Source: an uncultured Enterobacteriaceae bacterium
Lineage (GTDB): Bacteria; Pseudomonadota; Gammaproteobacteria; Enterobacterales; Enterobacteriaceae
Length of the DNA stretch: 64,000 bases
Direction: 5' to 3'
Assembly (NCBI GenBank): GCA_947631255.1
Contig: CANRKT010000003.1
Span: forward strand, 1 to 64,000
In this document: one piece after another, positions 29,668 through 38,946 of the stretch
Numbering within the stretch: the first letter of the stretch is position 1
How the letters are laid out: the number at the start of each line of letters is the position of its first letter
Translations under genes and position numbers: made by a program
Notes under the pieces: model-generated
The model's database searches: none
What the model was told of the DNA's origin: nothing
The model's input: the letters and a program-made list of their open reading frames with translations, nothing else

Positions 29668-32103
29668 TCACTGGTACTTTTTAGTCCGTCGCGTAGGAAG
29701 TGCCGACGCAGGGTCATCTGGCCAGACATGTTTGGGATAGCGCCCTTTCATCTCTTTTTTCACCTCCAGATATGCCCCCTGCCAGAAAGCAGTGAGATCG
29801 CGTGTGATCTGGAGTGGACGCTGTGCTGGAGATAGTAACTCAAGCAGCAAAGGCACACGTCCTTCAGCAATACAGGGAGTCCGGGACTCACCAAACATTT
29901 CCTGCATTCGTACCGCCAGCACGGGCGGATTATCGTCACTATAACGAATAGTAATCTGGCTGCCAGTTGGCACAGTGTAATGAGTTGGTAGCGCACTATC
30001 CAGCCGTTGACGCTGCGACCAGTCGAGTAAATGCCCTAATGCCTTGCTTAAATCTATTTTTTTCAATCCATTAAGAGAATAAATACCGTTCATTTCCGGC
30101 AATAACCAGTGTTCTAGGTTCGCCAGTAATGTTTCATCATCTACCGCTGGCCATTTTAATTCGGGTAGCCAGCGCGCAGCACAACTCAAACGCAGACGAA
30201 GCTGTTCAGCAGCAGGTGACCAGCTTAAACAATTTAGCCCATAGGTACGGATACCGTTAAGGATAGCCTGTTGCATCTCTGCTTCAGAGGGTTTTTCCCG
30301 CTGCTGAACACTGATAATCAGTTTACCGATTTTTCGTCGCCGTAACGCTTTTAGCGCGCCATGGGCTTCATCCCACTCAACTGAATTATCAGTTTCAACC
30401 AACGCCGGGCACTGCGCGATTAATGCTTCCAGTTCAATCGGCAGGGCAAATAAAATACGCGCATCGGGTGAGGCATTACCTTGCAATAATAAGGGGGCGA
30501 TAAGCCACTCATAACGTGTCAGGGCATCATCATCATTTAGCATCGCTCCCATGCCATTAGCTAACTGATAGCGCCCTCCAGTACCACGGCGGCGAGCAAT
30601 CCGGTCAGGAAAAGCGTGAGCCAGCAAAGGCATAATTAAGGCGAGATCGGCTTTTCCCCCGCGACTATTCAGCCGTTTAAGCAACTGACTGGCTCGCTGG
30701 CGCACCGCACTTGACGGGTTATCAAAAGCGACACCGAGATCGCCCCCGGCGCTAAAACGAGGAGGATCTTCAAGCAAAGCCACTAACAGAGCGGCACTGG
30801 CTTGTTCATCAGCGGTTTGCGCCGCCACCAGCATACTGGCTAAACGTGGGAAGCTGCCGGTCTTCGCCATTTTCTGACCCGCTGCGGTCAGACGCTGCTG
30901 GCCATCGGTCGCCCCAATACGGTGCAAAACGTGCTGCGCCTGGGCAAGATTGACCGCCGGAGGCATATCCAGCCAAGTGAGCTGGGTGATGTCGTTGCAG
31001 CCCCACTGTAAAATGTCCAATTGCAGGCTGGATAAATCGCTGTTGAGAATTTCCGGGCTGCTTTGTGCACTCGCCCTCTCGGCTTGTTCAGCACTGATGA
31101 GATGCAGGCAGATACCCGGCTCCAGACGTCCGGCGCGTCCCGCACGCTGTGCCATTGAAGCCTGGCTGATACGCTGAGTGACCAAACGCGTAAGTCCGGT
31201 CACCGGATCAAAGCGTACCGCCCGCTCCAGCCCACTGTCGACGACCAGGCGGATACCCTCAATCGTCAGACTGGTTTCAGCAATATTCGTCGCCAGCACC
31301 ACTTTGCGCTTGCCGGCCGGAGCGGGAAGAATAGCCTGTTGCTGCTCATTCAACGATAACGCGCCATAGAGTGGACACAGCAGAACATCTTCCGAAACCC
31401 GTTCCGTTAACTGTTCCAGCACACGTTTGATTTCAATGACGCCGGGCAGAAACAGCAATAAAGAGCCGGATTCTTGCCGTAGTAAACCTGACACCTCGCT
31501 GGCAACTGCTTCATCAAAACGCTGATGGGTTGATAGCGGACTGTAACGACGATCCACTGAGAAGGTGCGTCCTTGCGAGATGATCACGGGTGCGGCGGGA
31601 AGGCGCTGCTGCAAACGGCTATCGTCCAGAGTCGCAGACATAATCAGTATTTTTAAATCATCCCGCAGTCCGGCCTGCACATCCAGCAATAGGGCTAAAG
31701 CCAAATCAGCCTGTAGACTACGCTCATGGAATTCGTCGAGGATCACTAAGTCGACGCCACTGAGCTCTGGATCTTGCTGGATTTGTCGCGTGAGGATCCC
31801 TTCGGTCACCACTTCCAGTCGTGTCTGGCTGCTGACACAACTGTCTGCCCGCATCCGATACCCGACTGTTTGCCCTGGTTTCTCTCCTAACAAATCCGCC
31901 ATACGCTGGGCAACATTACGGGCCGCCAGACGGCGCGGTTCCAGTAGCAAGATACGCTTGCTTCCGGGACTTTGGGCGAGTATTTGCAGTGGCAACCAGG
32001 TTGATTTTCCTGCACCGGTAGGCGCAATTAATAATACTTGCTGGGCAGAAGCGAGTGCGTCAAGCAGCTCAGGTAAAACGGTCGCAACCGGTAATGACGA
32101 CAC
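29668..32103 (-). CDS. hrpB: HrpB, DEAH-type ATP-dependent RNA helicase
   Basis: This is an 811-residue superfamily-2 helicase of the HrpB family. Motif I APTGAGKST, motif Ia LLLEPRRLAARN, motif II DEFHER (DEFH rather than DEAH, as is usual in HrpB), motif III MSATLD, motif V TNIAETSLTIEGI and motif VI QRAGRAGR are all seen in the first 340 residues, followed by the long HrpB-specific C-terminal domain. I chose the GTG at 32101-32103, which has GGAG six bases upstream and gives a start matching E. coli (SSLPVA); a TTG four codons upstream overlaps that GGAG. The physiological role remains unclear in E. coli. Confidence 0.95.
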   Translation of the reverse strand: MSSLPVATVLPELLDALASAQQVLLIAPTGAGKSTWLPLQILAQSPGSKRILLLEPRRLAARNVAQRMADLLGEKPGQTVGYRMRADSCVSSQTRLEVVTEGILTRQIQQDPELSGVDLVILDEFHERSLQADLALALLLDVQAGLRDDLKILIMSATLDDSRLQQRLPAAPVIISQGRTFSVDRRYSPLSTHQRFDEAVASEVSGLLRQESGSLLLFLPGVIEIKRVLEQLTERVSEDVLLCPLYGALSLNEQQQAILPAPAGKRKVVLATNIAETSLTIEGIRLVVDSGLERAVRFDPVTGLTRLVTQRISQASMAQRAGRAGRLEPGICLHLISAEQAERASAQSSPEILNSDLSSLQLDILQWGCNDITQLTWLDMPPAVNLAQAQHVLHRIGATDGQQRLTAAGQKMAKTGSFPRLASMLVAAQTADEQASAALLVALLEDPPRFSAGGDLGVAFDNPSSAVRQRASQLLKRLNSRGGKADLALIMPLLAHAFPDRIARRRGTGGRYQLANGMGAMLNDDDALTRYEWLIAPLLLQGNASPDARILFALPIELEALIAQCPALVETDNSVEWDEAHGALKALRRRKIGKLIISVQQREKPSEAEMQQAILNGIRTYGLNCLSWSPAAEQLRLRLSCAARWLPELKWPAVDDETLLANLEHWLLPEMNGIYSLNGLKKIDLSKALGHLLDWSQRQRLDSALPTHYTVPTGSQITIRYSDDNPPVLAVRMQEMFGESRTPCIAEGRVPLLLELLSPAQRPLQITRDLTAFWQGAYLEVKKEMKGRYPKHVWPDDPASALPTRRTKKYQ

Positions 32104-32219
32104 AAGCAGCTCCAAAGGTTAACATCACAGGGTGGGTGAGGATGAACGGGTGGTTTTAGTAAAATAACTCGCTCGTTTAACATAAAAGGGATGATACGAA
32201 TTTATTTTCTCTATTGTTT

Positions 32220-32699
32220 TTATTCTTGAAATTTATCAACTTCCCCGTTTCTAATTAAAATTTCACAGCCGTGTTCATCTTCCCAGGGCGCATAAAAATG
32301 TAATGTAGCTGCCCTTCCTTCATCTTCTGCAATAGTGATTTGTTCTAGTGTGCTTTTTCTTAATGCATCCTCTTGGCTTTTCACTCCAAAATATCTTTTA
32401 TTCGCATCAGCTAATGTTTCTCCCTCAGCAACATCTATTTCATAACCATAGCTTGTTACCTCACAGCACAAGCTGCAGAACTTAAATAAAAAACCCGCAA
32501 TTTCAATAAGCTGCATGGGGCTGACATTCAATACATCATTTAATGCTTTAGTCATATCATCTGAAATTTTCTTCTCTGATGTCGATATTGGAATAAACTG
32601 AACTTTCGCTTTTGTTTTTAGTATTGGGATTTCTATTTCAAAAGAAGCCATTCCATAACGATCCCAAAGACAATTCTTTAATATTTCTTCTTTTGTCAT
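32220..32699 (-). CDS. probable DUF6985-family protein, possibly an orphan immunity protein
   Basis: This is a 159-residue soluble, acidic protein started at the ATG at 32697-32699 with AGGA about eight bases upstream; a longer in-frame extension looks non-coding. The C-terminal block HFYAPWEDEHGCEILIRNG resembles the end of DUF6985 proteins (aromatic-Pro-Trp then acidic-Glu-His-Gly), and a GVKSQEDALRKSTLEQI helix precedes it. Three Cys cluster around residues 85-93 (FCSLCCEV). DUF6985 proteins are often found among polymorphic-toxin immunity genes, but no toxin gene is adjacent here. It is absent from this position in E. coli and is clearly more AT-rich than its neighbours, suggesting transfer. 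Family call from memory of the motif only. Confidence 0.65.
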   Translation of the reverse strand: MTKEEILKNCLWDRYGMASFEIEIPILKTKAKVQFIPISTSEKKISDDMTKALNDVLNVSPMQLIEIAGFLFKFCSLCCEVTSYGYEIDVAEGETLADANKRYFGVKSQEDALRKSTLEQITIAEDEGRAATLHFYAPWEDEHGCEILIRNGEVDKFQE

Positions 32700-32837
32700 T
32701 TTTTGTTTCCTACTGAGATATTCTGACGTTTTACCACAGCCCGCTTTCGCGAGTCCTGATAAATTAGGATGATGTGAATAAGTCCTACAATTTAGAATGT
32801 GCTCGAAACGGAGTACTACCCGTTTAAATTTCAAACA

Positions 32838-33008
32838 CTAAACAGCGAAATCGTCGCAATGAAGGCAGCGACTCCTCTCATTCCAGGCATCGGCCACCCG
32901 ACCCATGTCACCCGCAAACTTCATCCAGCGCAGGCGATCGTCTTCGCTCAAGGCGTCCCACCACTCCATGCAGACCAGCTCGTCATCGGTGGGCGGTAAG
33001 GTTTTCAT
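32838..33008 (-). CDS. small protein of unknown function (56 aa)
   Basis: The frame starting MKTLPPTDDELVCMEWWD has a purine-rich ribosome-binding stretch (GAGAAAG) about six bases before the ATG at 33006-33008. It encodes an acidic, Trp-rich peptide with a CLHC motif near the end. The composition (PPTDDEL, EWWDALSEDDRLRWMKFAG) looks like a real, folded small helical protein. I do not recognise a named family. It lies between the DUF6985 gene and thpR, divergent from thpR. An in-frame GTG/ATG extension of 36 codons upstream would overlap thpR control DNA and is less likely. Confidence 0.6.
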   Translation of the reverse strand: MKTLPPTDDELVCMEWWDALSEDDRLRWMKFAGDMGRVADAWNERSRCLHCDDFAV

Positions 33009-33116
33009 AGTGGCTTTCTCAATCCTGTGCCTACCTATCTCATGCATCCATGCCAAATATGGCGTTAAGTATGACAGCATTGTAGCATCAGTCACCCCAC
33101 AACAAAGAGATACCAC

Positions 33117-33650
33117 ATGGCCGAAACTCGCCGTCTGTTTTTTGCACTGACGCTCCCTGATAAGATACAGTCCGAAATAATCTCATGGCGGGCCACACAT
33201 TTCCCGTATGCGGCGGGCAAACCGGTAGCCCGGGCTAATCTGCATCTGACGCTCGCGTTTCTGGGTGATATCTCAGTAGAAAAGCAACGGGCACTATGCC
33301 AGTTAGCCGGGCGTATTCGGCAATCCGCGTTTAATTTATGCCTGGATGATGCCGGTCAATGGCTGCGTTCTGGCGTCATTTGGGTGGGACCCCGACACGC
33401 CCCGAGAGGATTGCTACAGTTGGCGGATATGCTGCGTGCCCAGGCGGCTCGCAGTGGCTGTTATCAGGCCGCAATGCCGTTTCATCCTCATATCACGTTG
33501 TACCGTCAGGCCACCCAAGCCGTTGCCCTACCGGCTCCGGGCTTTAGCTGGTCATTTCGCCCCACTGAGTTTGCGCTCTACGCTTCAAGCTTCAAACAGG
33601 GGCGGACGCACTATCAAGTGCTGGAGAAATGGCCATGCCTGGAGCAGTAA
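33117..33650 (+). CDS. thpR: ThpR, RNA 2',3'-cyclic phosphodiesterase (2'-5' RNA ligase family)
   Basis: This 177-residue member of the 2H phosphoesterase superfamily has the two catalytic HxTx motifs, HLTL (about 43-46) and HITL (about 125-128), in the expected positions. In E. coli the enzyme opens 2',3'-cyclic phosphates and can reversibly join 2'-5' RNA ends. Length and flanking residues (DDAGQWLRSGV, LADMLRAQAARSGC) match E. coli ThpR/LigT. The downstream neighbour sfsA follows after 102 bp on the same strand; in E. coli the order thpR-sfsA-dksA is the same. Confidence 0.95.
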   Translation: MAETRRLFFALTLPDKIQSEIISWRATHFPYAAGKPVARANLHLTLAFLGDISVEKQRALCQLAGRIRQSAFNLCLDDAGQWLRSGVIWVGPRHAPRGLLQLADMLRAQAARSGCYQAAMPFHPHITLYRQATQAVALPAPGFSWSFRPTEFALYASSFKQGRTHYQVLEKWPCLEQ

Positions 33651-33752
33651 ACGGACGACTATCAGGGAAATCAACGTTGCTGATTTCCAACCATTTATTA
33701 CAACACCTCAGCCAGTACCATAGGGCTTGTTGTCAGCTATCTGGAACCCAAA

Positions 33753-34460
33753 ATGGAGTTTATCCCACCACTACAATCAGCGACCTTAATTAAGCGCTAT
33801 AAGCGTTTTCTGGCTGATGTCACCACGCCACAGGGCGAAGTTATTACGCTACATTGCCCGAATACCGGTGCCATGACTGGCTGTGCCACGCCTGGCGATA
33901 CGGTCTGGTATTCAACCTCAGATAACCAGAAACGTAAGTATCCCAATAGCTGGGAGCTAACCGAAACCCAACATCAGGAAATGATTTGTGTAAATACGTT
34001 GCGGGCTAATCAGCTGGTCAAAGAGCTGTTGCTCACGGCTCCCCCCGCGTCATTAGCGGGATACAGCCAGTGTCGCAGTGAAGTGAAATACGGTAGCGAA
34101 GGCAGCCGTATCGACTTTATGCTGAGCGCGGACGATAAAGTGAACTGCTATATCGAAGTCAAATCCGTCACTTTATTTGAGCAAGGTAAAGGTTTTTTTC
34201 CTGATGCTGTGAGTTTACGTGGACAAAAGCATTTAAGAGAGTTAATTAACGTCGTTAAACAGGGAGAACGTGCAGTAATGTTGTTCGCAGTGTTGCACTC
34301 AGCCATCACCAGCGTTTCGCCGGCACGTCATATTGATACCAAATACGCGCAATTATTAACAGAAGCACAGCAGTGTGGCGTTGAAATTATCGCACTAAAA
34401 GCAGAACTTTCTGCCACACATGTGACTCTAACCACACCGTTACCTGTCTATTTAACGTAA
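33753..34460 (+). CDS. sfsA: SfsA, sugar fermentation stimulation protein homologue
   Basis: This 235-residue protein closely follows E. coli SfsA ([20 protein letters not shown] at the start). It contains [16 protein letters not shown] near residues 31-46, a basic [10 protein letters not shown] stretch, and a nuclease-like C-terminal domain with RIDFML and [10 protein letters not shown], then [15 protein letters not shown]. SfsA is described as a DNA-binding factor affecting maltose metabolism; its biochemical role is uncertain. The acidic/EVK pattern is shared with PD-(D/E)XK nucleases. A hairpin follows the stop. Confidence 0.94.
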   Translation: MEFIPPLQSATLIKRYKRFLADVTTPQGEVITLHCPNTGAMTGCATPGDTVWYSTSDNQKRKYPNSWELTETQHQEMICVNTLRANQLVKELLLTAPPASLAGYSQCRSEVKYGSEGSRIDFMLSADDKVNCYIEVKSVTLFEQGKGFFPDAVSLRGQKHLRELINVVKQGERAVMLFAVLHSAITSVSPARHIDTKYAQLLTEAQQCGVEIIALKAELSATHVTLTTPLPVYLT

Positions 34461-34469
34461 TGTTTTATA

Positions 34470-34498
34470 ATGAATAAAGAGCGTGACACTTTATTCAT
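34470..34498 (+). terminator. hairpin after sfsA
   Basis: ATGAATAAAG (34470-34479) pairs perfectly with CTTTATTCAT (34489-34498), nine bases of loop, followed by the moderately T-rich CAGTTATTTTGC. It begins 10 bp after the sfsA stop. It is AT-rich, so termination may be partial. Confidence 0.5.
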
Positions 34499-34642
34499 CA
34501 GTTATTTTGCAGATACGCGTTTCTTCACATGATTGTCAACAGAAAGGGTTATATAATTGCCATCCTGAAGCGGTTCTGCTATTTATAGCGGCTTGATTTA
34601 CCCCGACAGGGGATCGATAAGTGCGTGTCAAGGAGAAAAAAC

Positions 34643-35098
34643 ATGCAAGAAGGGCAAAAGCGTAAGACGTCGTCCCTGAGTATTCTCGCCATCGCTGGGG
34701 TGGAGCCGTACCAAGAGAAGCCGGGTGAAGAGTATATGAACGAAGCCCAGCTGTCGCACTTCAAACGTATTCTTGAAGCATGGCGCTCTCAGCTCATGGA
34801 CGAGGTTAACCGTACTGTTTCGCATATGCAGGATGAAGCTGCTAACTTCCCTGACCCGGTAGATCGTGCAGCCCAAGAAGAAGAGTTTAGCCTCGAATTA
34901 CGTAACCGTGACCGCGAACGTAAATTGATCAAGAAAATTGAAAAGACGCTGAAAAAAGCAGAAGACGAAGATTTCGGTTACTGCGAATCTTGTGGCGTTG
35001 AAATCGGTATTCGTCGTCTTGAAGCGCGTCCGACAGCTGATTTATGTATTGACTGTAAAACACTAGCAGAAATCCGTGAAAAACAGATGACTGGCTAA
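34643..35098 (+). CDS. dksA: DksA, RNA polymerase secondary-channel transcription factor
   Basis: This 151-residue protein acts with ppGpp on RNA polymerase to repress rRNA promoters and activate amino-acid promoters. It has the coiled-coil with the acidic tip ([12 protein letters not shown], including the catalytically important Asp pair region around residues 71-74) and a C-terminal four-Cys zinc finger (CESC, CIDC). The sequence is almost identical to E. coli DksA. I chose the ATG at 34643, preceded by AAGGAG; it gives exactly the E. coli length. An in-frame start six codons earlier overlaps the ribosome binding site. Confidence 0.98.
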   Translation: MQEGQKRKTSSLSILAIAGVEPYQEKPGEEYMNEAQLSHFKRILEAWRSQLMDEVNRTVSHMQDEAANFPDPVDRAAQEEEFSLELRNRDRERKLIKKIEKTLKKAEDEDFGYCESCGVEIGIRRLEARPTADLCIDCKTLAEIREKQMTG

Positions 35099-35117
35099 TA
35101 GTCCGTCTTAACGAGTG

Positions 35118-35149
35118 AGTAAGGATGGGTTTTCTCATCCTTACTTTTC
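35118..35149 (+). terminator. terminator of dksA
   Basis: AGTAAGGATG and CATCCTTACT (35118-35127 and 35136-35145) form a perfect 10-bp stem with an 8-base loop, followed by TTTCC. It lies 20 bp after the dksA stop. Some read-through to gluQ would be needed if gluQ lacks its own promoter. Confidence 0.75.
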
Positions 35150-35243
35150 CATATCTTTGATAAAAAATTGATAACCAGAGAAAGTCTGGTAGAACACAAG
35201 CCCTTGGATGCCGTTGCCATCCTGCCACGTCATTATCCTGAAT

Positions 35244-36107
35244 ATGCCCACTCAAGATTATATCGGCCGCTTCGCTCCCTCCCCTTCTGGCGCTTTACAT
35301 TTTGGTTCACTGGTGACTGCGCTTGGCAGTTATCTCCAGGCCCGTTCCCGACAGGGGCGCTGGCTGGTACGTATCGAAGATATTGATCCCCCACGTGAAA
35401 TACCCGGTGCTGCCACGACCATTTTGCGGCAACTGGAATACTACGGTTTATGCTGGGATGGTAGCGTATTATGGCAGTCACAGCGTCATGACGCCTATCA
35501 TGCAGCCCTGGATACCTTGCGGGTAGCAGGTCTGAGTTATCACTGCACCTGTACTCGCAGCCGGATCCAGCAGTTGGAGGGAGTCTATGACGGATATTGT
35601 CGTAAACGTAACCATGGCCCCCAGAATGCTGCGGTACGCTTTATCCAGCAACATCCGGTGATGCAGTTTACTGACCAGCTACATGGCACGCTGCACGCGG
35701 ATGCCGCACTGGCCCGAGAGGATTTTATTATTCACCGCCGGGATGGCTTATTTGCTTATAATCTCGCCGTGGTGGTGGACGATAATTATCAAGGAATTAC
35801 CGAAATTGTCCGTGGCGCTGATTTAATTGAACCCACAGTACGGCAAATTTCGTTATATCAGCAATTTGGCTGGCAAATACCCTCTTATATTCATTTGCCG
35901 CTGGCGTTGAATTTACAGGGAGAAAAACTGTCGAAGCAAAATCACGCTCCCGCTTTACCGTCGAATGACCCTCGCATCGTCATTGTTGAAGCATTACGCT
36001 TTTTAAATCAAGTTGTTGAAAATGAGTGGGCCGATTTATCACTGGAGAAATTACTGGTAAACGCCGTCGATAACTGGTCACTATTACGCGTACCAGTGAA
36101 TACATGA
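35244..36107 (+). CDS. gluQ: GluQ-RS, glutamyl-queuosine tRNA(Asp) synthetase
   Basis: This 287-residue truncated paralogue of glutamyl-tRNA synthetase lacks the anticodon-binding domain. It attaches glutamate to queuosine in the anticodon of tRNA-Asp. The ATP motif HFGS (class I HIGH form) is in [14 protein letters not shown], the KMSKS equivalent is KLSKQN, and a zinc site is built by CTCT, then the Tyr and Cys of YDGYCRKR. I chose ATG 35244, which gives the E. coli-like start [15 protein letters not shown]; upstream in-frame codons are possible and no strong ribosome binding site distinguishes them. Confidence 0.95.
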   Translation: MPTQDYIGRFAPSPSGALHFGSLVTALGSYLQARSRQGRWLVRIEDIDPPREIPGAATTILRQLEYYGLCWDGSVLWQSQRHDAYHAALDTLRVAGLSYHCTCTRSRIQQLEGVYDGYCRKRNHGPQNAAVRFIQQHPVMQFTDQLHGTLHADAALAREDFIIHRRDGLFAYNLAVVVDDNYQGITEIVRGADLIEPTVRQISLYQQFGWQIPSYIHLPLALNLQGEKLSKQNHAPALPSNDPRIVIVEALRFLNQVVENEWADLSLEKLLVNAVDNWSLLRVPVNT

Positions 36108-36184
36108 TTCTCAAATGCTCAACACCAGGCTATTATTAGCCGCTGTTTTTTTTGTACCCATGATTGACACTACTGAGGTGGATT

Positions 36185-37618
36185 ATTTTTACCCGAGTCG
36201 CTAATTTTTGCCGCAAGGTGCTTAACCGCGATAATGATAATATCGATAATGACAATATCGACAATATCGACAATATCGTGGCCGAGGAGAGTGAGCCTCT
36301 CCCGCACATCACGGTTATTCCGCGTGACAAGCACGCTATTTCTCGCAAAGATATCAGTGAAAACGCCCTCAAGGTGCTCTATCGCTTGAATAAATCGGGA
36401 TATGAAGCCTATCTGGTCGGTGGCGGTGTCCGCGATCTTCTGTTGGGTACAAAACCTAAAGATTTCGATGTGACCACTAACGCCACACCAGAACAGGTCC
36501 GTAAACTGTTCCGCAACTGTCGTCTTGTCGGCCGCCGCTTTCGTCTGGCTCATATTATGTTTGGGCCAGAAATTATCGAGGTTGCGACTTTCCGCGGCCA
36601 CCATGAAGAGCGGCCCTCTGAAGACAGGCAGATATCACAACGTGGCGAAAACGGTATGTTATTGCGCGACAATATCTTCGGTTCGATTGAAGAAGATGCC
36701 CAGCGCCGTGACTTTACCATTAACAGCCTGTATTACAGCGTCGCTGATTTCACCGTACGTGATTATGTCGGCGGTCTGTCTGACCTTAATCAGGGTATTA
36801 TTCGTCTGATTGGTACGCCGGAAACCCGCTATCGTGAAGATCCGGTGCGGATGTTGCGTGCCGTGCGTTTTGCTGCCAAGTTAAATATGACGATAAGCCC
36901 GGAGACCGCTGAGCCGATCGCCAGTCTCGCCACACTGCTCAATGATGTGCCAGCGGCGCGGCTGTATGAAGAGTCGTTGAAGCTGCTACAAGCGGGTTAT
37001 GGTTATCCGACCTATTTGTTGCTGCGTCAGTATCATCTGTTCCAACCCATGTTCCCGGTGATCACGCGTAATTTCACTGAGAAAAATGACAGCTCAATGG
37101 AACATATGATTGAGTTGGTACTGAAAAATACTGATAACCGTATTCAGAATGATATGCGCGTTAACCCGGCATTTCTGTTCGCGGCGATGCTGTGGTATCC
37201 ACAGCTGGAAATGGCACAAAAAATCACCCAGGAAAGCGGGCTTGCCTATTACGACGCTTTCGCAATGGCAATGAATGATGTTCTGGATGAAGCCTGTCGT
37301 GCACTGGCGATTCCTAAGCGTATTACTACGCTGATACGTGATATCTGGGGACTACAGCTGCGTCTGTCACGTCGTCAGGGTAAACGCGCCTGGAAGCTGA
37401 TGGAACATCCTAAATTCCGGGCAGCTTATGATTTACTGGCCTTACGTGCTGAAGTGGAAAATAACCAGGAACTGTTACGCCTGACCAAATGGTGGGGAGA
37501 GTTCCAGGTTGCCACCCCTTCACTGCAAAAAGATATGTTACTTAATCTGGGTGATGAGCCTGCGGTTCGCCGTCGCCATCGTCGTCCGCGTAAGCACACC
37601 CCGCGCGGCCAGGCATGA
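36185..37618 (+). CDS. pcnB: PcnB, poly(A) polymerase I, with predicted AUU start codon
   Basis: This enzyme adds 3' poly(A) tails that speed RNA decay and controls ColE1-type plasmid copy number in E. coli. Nucleotidyltransferase motifs are intact: [12 protein letters not shown] and [18 protein letters not shown], then [11 protein letters not shown]; the basic C-terminus ([14 protein letters not shown]) is kept. E. coli pcnB starts at AUU. Here ATT (36185-36187) follows GAGGTGG at the right distance and is followed by the same [12 protein letters not shown], so I place the start there (477 residues); a TTG seven codons earlier is the alternative. An Asp-Asn-Ile repeat replaces the E. coli N-terminal linker. 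The stop overlaps folK (ATGA). Confidence 0.93.
   Translation: MFTRVANFCRKVLNRDNDNIDNDNIDNIDNIVAEESEPLPHITVIPRDKHAISRKDISENALKVLYRLNKSGYEAYLVGGGVRDLLLGTKPKDFDVTTNATPEQVRKLFRNCRLVGRRFRLAHIMFGPEIIEVATFRGHHEERPSEDRQISQRGENGMLLRDNIFGSIEEDAQRRDFTINSLYYSVADFTVRDYVGGLSDLNQGIIRLIGTPETRYREDPVRMLRAVRFAAKLNMTISPETAEPIASLATLLNDVPAARLYEESLKLLQAGYGYPTYLLLRQYHLFQPMFPVITRNFTEKNDSSMEHMIELVLKNTDNRIQNDMRVNPAFLFAAMLWYPQLEMAQKITQESGLAYYDAFAMAMNDVLDEACRALAIPKRITTLIRDIWGLQLRLSRRQGKRAWKLMEHPKFRAAYDLLALRAEVENNQELLRLTKWWGEFQVATPSLQKDMLLNLGDEPAVRRRHRRPRKHTPRGQA
36230..36277 (+). repeat. in-frame tandem repeat (9-bp GACAATATC units) in pcnB
   Basis: Forty-eight bases consist of GATAAT and GA(T/C)AATATC units. They encode sixteen residues made only of Asp, Asn and Ile, just after the conserved N-terminal [14 protein letters not shown] and before the nucleotidyltransferase domain. 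The last three 9-bp units are identical. Slippage would change length by whole codons without breaking the frame. Confidence 0.9.
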
Positions 37619-38094
37619 CCCTCGCCTATATCGCTCTTGGCAGTAATCAGGCTTCCCCGCTGGAACAAGTTTCTTCAGCGCTAGAAGCGATTGCTGCCAT
37701 TGCGGATAGTCATATTGTGGCTATCTCTTCGTTTTACCGTACCCCACCTTTGGGTCCTCCCGATCAACCCGACTACCTCAATGCCGCCGTTGCGCTGGAA
37801 ACCACACTGTCAGCCGACGAGCTGCTCAGTCAGACACAACGCATTGAACTGGAACAGGGTAGAGTACGCAAAAAGGAACGCTGGGGACCACGGACTTTAG
37901 ATCTCGATATTATGCTGTTCGGCAACGACGTCATCATGACTTCTCGTCTGACAGTACCTCATTATGACATGAAGAATCGGGCGTTTATGCTGTTGCCATT
38001 ACTGGAAATTGCGCCTGAATGTCGTTTCCCCGATGGGCACAGCGTACGAGATACCCTGGCGGTACTTTCCCTTGAAGGAATAACGGCCTGGTAA
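37615..38094 (+). CDS. folK: FolK, 6-hydroxymethyl-7,8-dihydropterin pyrophosphokinase
   Basis: This 159-residue enzyme transfers pyrophosphate from ATP to 6-hydroxymethyl-dihydropterin in folate synthesis. The HPPK signature is complete: YIALGSN near the start, [40 protein letters not shown] with the catalytic basic residues and the two magnesium Asp, and [13 protein letters not shown]. It is the same length as the E. coli protein. The ATG overlaps the pcnB stop by 4 bp. Confidence 0.97.
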   Translation: MTLAYIALGSNQASPLEQVSSALEAIAAIADSHIVAISSFYRTPPLGPPDQPDYLNAAVALETTLSADELLSQTQRIELEQGRVRKKERWGPRTLDLDIMLFGNDVIMTSRLTVPHYDMKNRAFMLLPLLEIAPECRFPDGHSVRDTLAVLSLEGITAW

Positions 38095-38139
38095 TCGGTA
38101 CATCGGTCCATTTGTCCGCTCTTTTCTCTGGAGAAGATG

Positions 38140-38934
38140 ATGAAATCCACCACAATCTCGACACTAAGTCAGTTAAAGCAAGAGAAGAAAAAATTTGCCA
38201 CACTGACGGCTTACGATTTTAGTTTCGCTAAACTATTTGCTGACGAAGGTATTGGCGTTGTTCTGGTTGGTGATTCACTGGGTATGACCATTCAGGGGCA
38301 TGACTCTACTCTGCCTGTGACCGTTGAAGATATTGCCTACCATACCCGTGCCGTGCGCCGCGGCATGCCTGGTGGACTGGTTATCGCTGACCTGCCTTTT
38401 ATGTCCTATGCCACTCCCGAACAAACCTTTGTTAATGTAGCAACACTGATGCAAGCTGGCGCGAACATGGTGAAGCTCGAAGGTGGACGCTGGCTGACAG
38501 ATACCGTTCGCCAGTTAACTGAACGTGCAGTACCTGTCTGTGGACACCTGGGTCTGACACCACAATCAGTCAATATTTTTGGTGGCTATAAAATCCAGGG
38601 ACGAGATGCTGATGTCGCGCAAACCATTCTCGATGATGCCCTGGCGCTTGAAGCTGCGGGTGTACAACTGCTGGTATTAGAGTGCGTTCCGGTCAAACTG
38701 GCAAAACGTATTACCGAAGCGCTGATGATCCCGGTCATTGGCATTGGTGCCGGTAACATGACCGATGGTCAGATCCTCGTCATGCATGACGCTTTCGGTA
38801 TTACTGGCGGTCATATTCCTAAGTTTGCAAAAAATTTCCTTGCTGAAACGGGTGATGTACGTGCAGCGGTTCGCCAGTACATCAGCGAAGTCGAATCCGG
38901 TCAGTATCCGGGTGATGAACACAGTTTTCAGTAA
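38140..38934 (+). CDS. panB: PanB, ketopantoate hydroxymethyltransferase
   Basis: This 264-residue enzyme makes ketopantoate from 2-oxoisovalerate and methylene-tetrahydrofolate, the first step to pantothenate. The TIM-barrel motifs [19 protein letters not shown], the catalytic Glu region [16 protein letters not shown] and [17 protein letters not shown] are present. Two adjacent ATG codons exist; the second (38140) is 6 bases from GGAG and matches E. coli length, while the first is only 3 bases from it. panC starts 12 bp downstream, so panB-panC are cotranscribed. Confidence 0.97.
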   Translation: MKSTTISTLSQLKQEKKKFATLTAYDFSFAKLFADEGIGVVLVGDSLGMTIQGHDSTLPVTVEDIAYHTRAVRRGMPGGLVIADLPFMSYATPEQTFVNVATLMQAGANMVKLEGGRWLTDTVRQLTERAVPVCGHLGLTPQSVNIFGGYKIQGRDADVAQTILDDALALEAAGVQLLVLECVPVKLAKRITEALMIPVIGIGAGNMTDGQILVMHDAFGITGGHIPKFAKNFLAETGDVRAAVRQYISEVESGQYPGDEHSFQ

Positions 38935-38946
38935 AGGAGAACGGTT

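Noticed and set aside
36164..36184. TTG at 36164 as the pcnB start
   Set aside because: It lies upstream of and spans the GAGGTGG ribosome binding site that fits the ATT at 36185, and homology to E. coli starts at the ATT.
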